A stretch of DNA of 64,000 bases from Rothia mucilaginosa (GTDB taxonomy: Bacteria; Actinomycetota; Actinomycetes; Actinomycetales; Micrococcaceae), in contig NZ_CP079822.1 in NCBI RefSeq assembly GCF_019334805.1, forward strand, positions 1 to 64,000, in the 5' to 3' direction. Position 1 is the stretch's first letter. Every line of letters begins with the position of its first letter. The position numbers were made by a program, and so were the translations under genes. The notes beneath the pieces were generated by a model that worked only from the letters and a program-made list of their open reading frames with translations, was not told the DNA's origin and searched no databases. This document shows positions 57,580 to 64,000 of this stretch, one piece after another.

Positions 57580-59391
57580 ATGAACTCCACCCCCAGCTAC
57601 GGCGTGCACCGCATTATGGGTGCCGAAACCGAGTACGGCGTCATCGCCCCCTCCGCGCCGGGCACCAACCCGACCGTGCTGTCCGCACTGGTGGTCAACA
57701 CCTACGCCAAGCTCGCCTTCCGCCGCGGCGCCGCCTTCCGCGAGCAGCTGCAGCGCCGCGCCCTGGCGGAGGAGCTGACCGCCGAGCAGGCACGCCAGGC
57801 AGAGAACTACTCGACCACCACCCCCGAGGGTCAGTGGCTGGGTGAGTCCGAGTCGCCGCTGCGTGACGCGTTCGGCCAGGTTCAGGACGCCTCCACCGCC
57901 CACTCGAGCCAGATGACGCACACCCGCACCGAGCTGACCAGCGAAGACATCGCCCTGGAGATCATGCGTGAGGCGGGCGTTCAGGCACCGGGTGAGCCCG
58001 CCGAGCCGCGCAGCGCCCTGGATGCGCTCGCCGGTGTGCACGGCCGCGGTGGTTTCCCGGAGCGTCTGGACTGGGACCGCGTGACCATGAATGCGATTCT
58101 GCCTAATGGTGCGCGCCTGTATGTGGATCACGCGCATCCGGAGTATTCGTCGCCGGAGGTTCTGACCCCCGCCGACGCGGTGCTCTATGACGCTGCCGGT
58201 GACGCGCTGGCGTACGAGTCGCTGGTGGAGTTGGACAACCACGCGCAGGATTTGCCGCAGGTGAAGCTGTACAAGAACAATACCGATTCGAAGGGCCAGT
58301 CGTACGGCGCCCACGAAAACTACCTGATTAGCCGTGATGTTCCGTTTGAGCAGGTTGCGGATGCGCTCCTGCCGTTCTTTGCGACCCGCGCAATTTTTAC
58401 GGGTGCGGGCCGTGTGGGTATTGGTACGCACGGTGAGGTTCCGGGTTTTCAGATTAGTTCGCGTGCTGATTTCTTTGAGCGCACGATTGGTCTGGAGACC
58501 ACGATTCGCCGCCCGATTGTGAATACGCGCGATGAGCCGCATGCGGACGAGTCGAAGTACCGCCGCCTGCACGTGATTCCGGCGGATGCGAACATGTCGC
58601 ACTATTCGAACCTGTTGAAGTTTGGCACGGCGGCGCTGGTGATGAACCTGATTGAGTCGCACAGCGAGCAGGCTCCGGTTCTGCCGGGTGTGCGTCTGTC
58701 TGATCCGGTGGCGGCGATGCACGCGGTCAGCCACGATTTGTCGCTGTCGGTTCAGCTGCCGTTGGCGCCGTCTTCGGCGACCTTGCCGAACCCGGTGTCC
58801 ACGAGCGGTTCTGCGAGTGCCCTGCAGATTCAGCGCGCCTACTATGAGGCCTCCCGCGCGCACGAGGAGTCGAACCCGGCGGGTGTGGATGCCGCGACCG
58901 CGCAGATTCTTGATCTGTGGGGCGAGGTTCTGGATGCCCTGGAAACCAACCCGCTCTCGCTGGCGGATCGTCTGGATTGGGTGGCGAAGTATGCGCTGGT
59001 GCGCGGCTATGTCGCTCAGGGCGTAGATTATGCGAATCCGAAGTTGAAGGCTCTGGATTTGCAGTACGCTGATATTGACCCGTCGAAGAGCCTGTATCAC
59101 CGTCTGGTGGCGCGTGGCCGTATGCGCACGCTGTTCTCTGCGGAGCAGATTGAGCGTGCGACGACTGAGCCGCCGCGTGAGACGCGCGCGTTTTTGCGTG
59201 GCACGTTGATGGCGCGTTGGCCGGAGGAGATTCTGGGTATTAACTGGGATACGGTATCCTGCCGCGGCAGGTATTCGAAGGATTTGACTCGTTTTACGAT
59301 GATGGAGCCGACCCGCTACGGTGCCGCCGAGGTGGAACCGCTGCTGGATGAGGTGAACCATTCGGATGAGCTGCTGAACCGCCTGCGCTAG
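57580..59391 (+). CDS. dop: Depupylase/deamidase Dop with enlarged loops
   Basis: Dop removes Pup from targets and deamidates Pup ending in Gln. It shares the glutamine-synthetase-like fold of PafA. The 603 residues show MGAETEYGVIAPSAPGTNPT at 11-30, RLYVDHAHPEYSSPEVL with the catalytic Asp at 183, LYKNNTDSKGQSYGAHENYL, NTRDEPHADESKYRRLHVIP, and DLQYADIDPSKSLYHRLVAR. It is about 100 residues longer than mycobacterial Dop. The extra sequence lies between the N-terminal motif and the Asp motif (roughly 45-165), where the regulatory Dop loop sits. ATG 57580 has CAGGAG upstream. Confidence 0.94.
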   Translation: MNSTPSYGVHRIMGAETEYGVIAPSAPGTNPTVLSALVVNTYAKLAFRRGAAFREQLQRRALAEELTAEQARQAENYSTTTPEGQWLGESESPLRDAFGQVQDASTAHSSQMTHTRTELTSEDIALEIMREAGVQAPGEPAEPRSALDALAGVHGRGGFPERLDWDRVTMNAILPNGARLYVDHAHPEYSSPEVLTPADAVLYDAAGDALAYESLVELDNHAQDLPQVKLYKNNTDSKGQSYGAHENYLISRDVPFEQVADALLPFFATRAIFTGAGRVGIGTHGEVPGFQISSRADFFERTIGLETTIRRPIVNTRDEPHADESKYRRLHVIPADANMSHYSNLLKFGTAALVMNLIESHSEQAPVLPGVRLSDPVAAMHAVSHDLSLSVQLPLAPSSATLPNPVSTSGSASALQIQRAYYEASRAHEESNPAGVDAATAQILDLWGEVLDALETNPLSLADRLDWVAKYALVRGYVAQGVDYANPKLKALDLQYADIDPSKSLYHRLVARGRMRTLFSAEQIERATTEPPRETRAFLRGTLMARWPEEILGINWDTVSCRGRYSKDLTRFTMMEPTRYGAAEVEPLLDEVNHSDELLNRLR

Positions 59392-59594
59392 TACGCTAGT
59401 GGCACCTCACCATCCCTAAACCCACATCAACTCACATTCTTCCCCGGGGCGAATACCCCCATTCGGAAGAGTAAAAACCACATAACCCACAGGTAGGGTG
59501 CAGGAGAATCTGGGTACCAAAACCCTTACACCCCGCACCCGACCCCACTCAAAACTTATTTGTCCACAACCGCAAACCCCTTGAGGAGAGAACC

Positions 59595-59789
59595 ATGAGC
59601 CGCGAACGCATTAACGCGCAGCAGACCGAAACCACCGCAGCCGAGCAGGAGCAGGAACTGACCCTAGCCGCCTCCCACGTTGTCTCTGACGTGAGCGAGG
59701 TCGACGACCTGCTCGACGAAATTGACGGCCTGCTCGCTGAGAACGCTGAAGACTTCGTCACCGGCTTCGTCCAGAAGGGCGGCGAGTAA
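59595..59789 (+). CDS. pup: Prokaryotic ubiquitin-like protein Pup
   Basis: Pup is attached through its C-terminal glutamate to lysines of target proteins. The 64-residue protein is polar, with a central helical region (VSDVSEVDDLLDEIDGLLAE) that binds the ARC coiled coil, and ends FVTGFVQKGGE. Because the last residue is already Glu, deamidation by Dop is not needed before ligation. The start is ATG 59595 after TTGAGGAGAG. It is followed 29 bases later by pafA; prcB and prcA, which come next in mycobacteria, are missing. Confidence 0.95.
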   Translation: MSRERINAQQTETTAAEQEQELTLAASHVVSDVSEVDDLLDEIDGLLAENAEDFVTGFVQKGGE

Positions 59790-59818
59790 CCGGCGCACCT
59801 GCGCGCCGGGTCAGCATC

Positions 59819-61291
59819 ATGGAACACCGTATTTTCGGCATTGAAAGCGAATTCGGGCTCAGCTACGTCCCGCACGGGCTCGGTCGGCTGAGCATCGAAG
59901 AGTCCGCCGCCGCCCTTTTCAAGCCCGTCCTGGATCAGTGGCGTTCAACGAACGTCTTCCTGCCCAACGGCGGCAGGCTCTACCTTGACGTGGGTTCGCA
60001 CCCCGAGTACGCCTCCGCCGAGTGCGGCAGCATTGATGAGCTGCTCGCGCAGGAACGCGCCGGTGAGCTGCTGTTCGCTGACCTGGCGCGTACCGCCCGC
60101 AAGCGCCTGCTCGCCGGTTCGGAGGGTCGCCCCCTCGACGGTGAGCTGTACCTGTTCAAGAACAACGTGGACTCGGCGGGCAACTCCTACGGTAGCCACG
60201 AGAACTACCTGATTAGCCGCAAGCTGCAGTTTAACGACCTGATTAAGCAGCTCGTGCCGTTCCTGGTGACCCGCCAGATTCTGGTGGGCGCCGGCAAGAC
60301 TCACCCGCAGGGCGGCCCGGTGCCCGGTTCGACCGACCCGGCGTCCAGCACGGGTGTGCCCTCGTACTCGTTCTCGCAGCGTGCTGACCACATTTGGGAG
60401 GCGGCGTCCACCTCGACCTCCCGCGCTCGCCCGCTCATTAACACTCGCGATGAGCCGCACGCGGACGCTTCGAAGTTCCGCCGCATGCACGTTATTAATG
60501 GCGACTCGAACATGGCGGAGCCGACGACCCTGCTGAAGATTGCCAGCACCGACCTGGTGCTGCGCATGCTGGAGGATCGCTTCCCGGTCACGAGCCTGGA
60601 TATTGTGTCCGTCCCGGCGGCTCTGCGCGCCATCAGCCACGACCTGACCGGCACCGCAACCTTCGAAACCACGGACGGTAAGCACTACACGGCGTTGAGC
60701 GTTCAGCGTCACTACCTGGATGCGGCACGCCAGTACGTGCAGCAGTACGGCGCGCACCACCGTCACGTGGAATACGCCCTGGACCTGTGGCAACGCACCC
60801 TGGACGCTATCGAGTCCGGCGACTACAGCAGCATCGATACTGAGATTGACTGGGCGATTAAGAAGAAGCTCCTGGACGCGTACATTGCCCGCGCCCGCGC
60901 GGCTGGTCAGCCTGCCGATTATGCGAGTGCCCGCATCCGTCAGCTGGATTTGGCGTACCACGACATCGACCCGGACCGTAGCGTCTTCCACGCGCTGGTT
61001 CGTCGCGGTGCGGTCAAGCGCATCCTGCCTGAAGGTGCTGCGGAGGCGGCGAAGACTCAGCCGCCGAACACTCGCGCTCTGCAGCGTTCGCGTTTCATTA
61101 ATGCGGCGGTTGCGGCGGGGGAGCAGTTCACCGTGGATTGGGTGCATTTGAAGCTCAACGCCTACCCGCAGCACACGCTGGTGTGTAAGGACCCGTTTGC
61201 TACCGGCAGCGAGGAGCTTGAGGAGGTGCTGAGCCTGTTGGCGTCTAAGGCGCGTCAGCATCAGGAGGCGGCATTCCCGCCGCCCTGCTAA
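59819..61291 (+). CDS. pafA: Pup-protein ligase PafA
   Basis: PafA uses ATP to join the Pup glutamate to a target lysine. The 490 residues open MEHRIFGIESEFGLSYVPHG, where family members read IxGIETEFG with the metal-binding glutamates. They include RLYLDVGSHPEYASAEC with the catalytic Asp at 57, LYLFKNNVDSAGNSYGSHEN, NTRDEPHADASKFRRMHVIN and QLDLAYHDIDPDRSVFHALV. An insertion of about 20 residues (HPQGGPVPGSTDPASSTGVP, near 161-181) is unlike the usual sequence. ATG 59819 has no clear ribosome site; coupling to pup is likely. Confidence 0.94.
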   Translation: MEHRIFGIESEFGLSYVPHGLGRLSIEESAAALFKPVLDQWRSTNVFLPNGGRLYLDVGSHPEYASAECGSIDELLAQERAGELLFADLARTARKRLLAGSEGRPLDGELYLFKNNVDSAGNSYGSHENYLISRKLQFNDLIKQLVPFLVTRQILVGAGKTHPQGGPVPGSTDPASSTGVPSYSFSQRADHIWEAASTSTSRARPLINTRDEPHADASKFRRMHVINGDSNMAEPTTLLKIASTDLVLRMLEDRFPVTSLDIVSVPAALRAISHDLTGTATFETTDGKHYTALSVQRHYLDAARQYVQQYGAHHRHVEYALDLWQRTLDAIESGDYSSIDTEIDWAIKKKLLDAYIARARAAGQPADYASARIRQLDLAYHDIDPDRSVFHALVRRGAVKRILPEGAAEAAKTQPPNTRALQRSRFINAAVAAGEQFTVDWVHLKLNAYPQHTLVCKDPFATGSEELEEVLSLLASKARQHQEAAFPPPC

Positions 61292-61521
61292 ACAGCGCTG
61301 TTAGACGGCACCCCTAAACAGCACCGCTAGAAACGCTCTGATGAGGGGAAACCCGCCGGCGGTCGGGGTTGTCAACCTTCGGGAACACCTCGGCCGCGAC
61401 ACAGCCTGAACACAGCTACGTGCCGTAGCATAAAACAGCTAAACCTATACCTGTAAACTGTTCTGTGGCACACGGGCATTCACACGCCCCACTCTCACAG
61501 AAAACCCCAGAGGATAACACT

Positions 61522-62565
61522 ATGACCAAACGCTCTAAGCTCACTATTTTCGGTGCCAGCGCGGCAGCTCTCGCGCTCGCACTGTCTGCATGTGGCGCAC
61601 AGTCTAATAATGGCGACCTGTCTAAGGTGCAGTACACCTTGAAGAACGCGACCGCTGAGCCGGAGGCGTCTTTCGCGACTCCCTTCGCCGCTTCTAGCCC
61701 CTCCGCGTACGTGATTGAGGAAGGTAACGGCGACTCCATCAACGATGGTGACTACGTGCTCGTTGAGGCTGCCGTATTCAACGGCACCGACGGCAAGCTC
61801 AACGGTTCCACTTACTCCAGCGAGCCGATTCTGCTGCCGATTAACGATCAGCTGAAGCAGGCTGCACCGCAGGTGTACGAAACCCTGAAGAAGATTAAGG
61901 TTGGCGGTTCTTTCTCGTACACCACCAACGTTCTGCAGCAGCGCAGCACCGCGGGCGTGACCACTACGACCGCTTCGCCCGGTGCCGCAACTAACGTTGA
62001 GGTGTACACCGTAAAGACGAAGCTGCCCAAGTACGCAACCGGTAAGGCTGTCGAGGCTGACCCGTCGCTGCCGTCCTTCACTCTGGATGAGTCCACCGGC
62101 AAGGCTGAGATTAAGCTGCCCGATAATAAGCCTGAGGTCACCGAGCTGACCGCTAAGACCCTCGTTGAGGGCGAGGGCCCCGAGGTCAAGGAAACCGACA
62201 CCGTGTACGTGCGCTACATTGGCGTGCAGTACTCCGACGGTAAGGTTGTCGACGGCAACTACGACGCCGCCACCCCGATGGGCATCTCCCTGCAGGGCGT
62301 TATCAAAGGCTGGACTCAGGGTCTGAAGGGTAAGAAGGTCGGCTCCCGCGTTGAGCTGGTCATCCCGGCGGACCTGGCGTACGGTAACGACACCGGCGGT
62401 TCCAAGCCTTCGGGTACTCTGGTGTTCGTGGTTGATATTCTGGGTGCGGAGGAGAACCCGCAGACCCTGCAGCGTGCCCAGGCGGCTTCTAGCGCGGCTG
62501 CTGCGGAGGCGAGCGCCTCGGCAACCGCAACCCCGGCGGCTACCGCTTCGGCTACCGCGCAGTAG
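61522..62565 (+). CDS. FKBP-type peptidyl-prolyl isomerase lipoprotein
   Basis: An exported folding helper anchored by a lipid. The 347 residues start with a signal peptide ending in the lipobox LSAC (MTKRSKLTIFGASAAALALA, then LSACGAQ). The first, poorly conserved FKBP-like domain spans about 60-190 (DGDYVLVEAAVFNGTDGKLN; ETLKKIKVGGSF). The second is clear from about 220 (VYVRYIGVQYSDGKVVDGNY; GVIKGWTQGLKGKKVGSRVE; IPADLAYGND). The Ala/Ser/Thr-rich tail is low complexity. ATG 61522 is chosen because AGAGGA lies upstream and the signal peptide begins there. Two FKBP genes after pafA is a common actinobacterial arrangement. Confidence 0.92.
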   Translation: MTKRSKLTIFGASAAALALALSACGAQSNNGDLSKVQYTLKNATAEPEASFATPFAASSPSAYVIEEGNGDSINDGDYVLVEAAVFNGTDGKLNGSTYSSEPILLPINDQLKQAAPQVYETLKKIKVGGSFSYTTNVLQQRSTAGVTTTTASPGAATNVEVYTVKTKLPKYATGKAVEADPSLPSFTLDESTGKAEIKLPDNKPEVTELTAKTLVEGEGPEVKETDTVYVRYIGVQYSDGKVVDGNYDAATPMGISLQGVIKGWTQGLKGKKVGSRVELVIPADLAYGNDTGGSKPSGTLVFVVDILGAEENPQTLQRAQAASSAAAAEASASATATPAATASATAQ

Positions 62566-62660
62566 CCCACATTTTTATACCGCGCTCGCCGCTTATATGA
62601 CGTAGGCGGCGGGCGCACCCACTATTTCGATTCATTTCGAACCAATCAAAGGAGACACCC

Positions 62661-63056
62661 ATGTCTTTCGGTCAGCGTAACCTCGACCGCGAAAAGCCCG
62701 AAATCGATTTCCCCGAGGGCGACGCCCCCACCGAGCTGGTCATCACCGACCTGATCGAGGGTGCAGGCGCTGAGGTTGTTCCCGGCTCCCGCGTGCTCAC
62801 CCACTACGTTGGTGTGGCATTCTCCACCGGTGAAGAGTTTGACGCGTCCTGGAACCGCGGTGAGCCGCTGCCGTTCCAGGTGGGCGTTGGCCAGGTTATC
62901 CGCGGCTGGGATGAGGGTCTGCTCGGCATGAAGGTCGGCGGCCGTCGTCGCCTGGAGATTCCCGCCGACATGGCGTACGGTGACCGCGGCGCAGGTTCGG
63001 TCATTAAGCCCGGCGAGGCCCTGATTTTCGTGGTGGACCTGCTGGACGTCCGCTAA
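62661..63056 (+). CDS. Cytoplasmic FKBP-type peptidyl-prolyl isomerase
   Basis: A 131-residue single-domain isomerase without a signal peptide. Motifs are VLTHYVGVAFSTGEEFDASW, FQVGVGQVIRGWDEGLLGMK, RRRLEIPADMAYGDRGAG and ALIFVVDLLDV. Aromatic and Asp residues of the FKBP pocket (Tyr, Phe, Asp, Trp) are present. ATG 62661 has AAAGGAG upstream. It is probably co-transcribed with the lipoprotein gene 95 bases before it. Confidence 0.95.
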   Translation: MSFGQRNLDREKPEIDFPEGDAPTELVITDLIEGAGAEVVPGSRVLTHYVGVAFSTGEEFDASWNRGEPLPFQVGVGQVIRGWDEGLLGMKVGGRRRLEIPADMAYGDRGAGSVIKPGEALIFVVDLLDVR

Positions 63057-63118
63057 GGACTAGCCGGTAAGGTTCTCGCGTTTTTCGCGCTTCTCACGTA
63101 AGACGCGCAGAGACGCGT

Positions 63119-63164
63119 AGCCCGGTGCTTTCTCCCGATTGTGGGAGGGGCACCGGGCTTTTTT
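63119..63164 (+). terminator. Rho-independent terminator before pafB
   Basis: AGCCCGGTGC and GCACCGGGCT pair, with inner CTCCC/GGGAG, then TTTTTT. Confidence 0.85.
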
Positions 63165-63242
63165 GTGCCCGCACCCGCGCGTTCCTCCCGCCGCCCCGCA
63201 CACTGAGTAAGTGCCGCGGAACACACACGGTATGATTGAACC

Positions 63243-64000
63243 ATGTCCACCGCAGCTCAGCTTTACATGACTCTTCACCGCCTCGCCACCGCCGCCGAGG
63301 CACCCGACACCGCAACCCGAACCCAGGGCATCAGCCGCAACGAGCTACTGACCCTGCTCGGTGTCAAGACGCGCGCGAACGGCTCCCTCAGCGAGTCGCA
63401 GGAACGCGCCTTTGAGCGAGCCAAGCAGACCCTGCGTGATGCCGGCGCGCGCATCACCCACGTGACCACAGATCTGGGGGAGCGCTACCGCCTCGAAACC
63501 AGCAACGCCGCTAAGCTGCCCGCCTGGAACCCCACTGCCGAGGAGTTCCGCCTCATCAACACCATCCTGCGCGGCTGGGAAGGCACCGAGCTGCAGGATG
63601 ATGCCTACCGCATCCTGCGTAAGATTGCGCTGACCAGCGAGAACCTCACCGATGAGGCGCTCGCCGCTGCGAAGATTCTGGAGCCGAAGACCGGCAAGCG
63701 TCAGCGTGCGAAGAACCTGTACGCCTACCGTGAGCCCCTTCAGCGCATTTACTTTAGCGATAACCCGCACCTGAACGAGCTGTTTACCGCCTATGCGGAG
63801 CGTAAGACGGTCACGTTCACCTATCAGACGGCTGCCGGTGCGACCCGCGTACAGGAGAAGGTCAGTGTTGCCGGTATCGGTTACCGTTACGGCACCTGGT
63901 ATTTTGTCGGCTACTACACTGAGAGCGCGGAGCGTAAGGAGTACACGTTCCGTGCCAGCCGTATTCAGAAGCTCACGATGCTTTCACGTATCGATTCGAC
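63243..64000 (+). CDS. pafB: PafB-like WYL-domain regulator, 3' truncated by the window
   Basis: PafB with PafC activates the DNA-damage response in mycobacteria. The visible 252 residues include an N-terminal winged-helix part (AQLYMTLHRLATAAEAPDTA; SRNELLTLLGVKTRANGSLS) with an ERAKQTLRDAGARI block. A WYL domain starts near 180 (TVTFTYQTAAGATRVQEKVS; GIGYRYGTWYFVGYYTESAE). The gene continues past the window. ATG 63243 follows the preceding terminator, so it has its own promoter. Its place after pafA supports PafB. Confidence 0.88.
   Translation, partial: MSTAAQLYMTLHRLATAAEAPDTATRTQGISRNELLTLLGVKTRANGSLSESQERAFERAKQTLRDAGARITHVTTDLGERYRLETSNAAKLPAWNPTAEEFRLINTILRGWEGTELQDDAYRILRKIALTSENLTDEALAAAKILEPKTGKRQRAKNLYAYREPLQRIYFSDNPHLNELFTAYAERKTVTFTYQTAAGATRVQEKVSVAGIGYRYGTWYFVGYYTESAERKEYTFRASRIQKLTMLSRIDS

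Overview
This window is a chromosomal segment of a moderately high-GC actinomycete. The evidence is a mycothiol ligase (mshC), WhiA, actinobacterial integration host factor, a Pup-ligase locus, a PyrR-led pyr operon with a PH-like gene between pyrC and carA, and DUF3097. Protein character and gene order resemble Micrococcaceae, and Rothia (R. mucilaginosa-like) is my best guess from recognition only. No rRNA, tRNA, CRISPR array, insertion sequence or prophage is seen.

Layout. 1-3755: shikimate kinase, 3-dehydroquinate synthase, elongation factor P and NusB; the first three are broken by many one-base indels. 3756-5906: a structured, repeat-bearing gap and two tandem, frame-disrupted copies of a secreted lipoprotein gene. 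6115-15379: complete de novo pyrimidine operon (pyrR-pyrB-pyrC-PH-like protein-carA-carB-pyrF) behind a PyrR-type leader hairpin. 15787-22527: mihF, gmk, rpoZ, coaBC, rapZ, yvcK, whiA. 22749-28425: comEA-comEC, holA, an orphan PemK-like protein, rpsT. 28533-29107: two tandem copies of a structured, terminator-ended RNA that I cannot assign. 29326-33729: PAC2 protein, lepA, hemW. 34520-36084: two minus-strand genes (DUF4870, DUF3097). 36337-43022: dnaJ, rsmE, phoH, ybeY, CBS/CorC protein, era. 43262-50507: LytR-CpsA-Psr protein, leuA with a leucine attenuator, a hypothetical protein, uppP, mshC. 50751-54125: a minus-strand single-chain restriction-modification enzyme, the clearest accessory insertion. 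54402-64000: trmI, ARC ATPase, dop, pup, pafA, two FKBP isomerases and the start of pafB.

The pupylation locus is complete for tagging and untagging, but prcB/prcA are absent from their usual place between pup and pafA. The ARC ATPase also lacks the C-terminal proteasome-docking tail. Together these suggest pupylation without a 20S proteasome, as known in Corynebacterium. The most novel-looking item is the tandem RNA pair, whose two copies differ by compensatory changes in predicted stems.

The indels in essential genes of the first 3.3 kb look like sequence error at a contig edge rather than gene decay.
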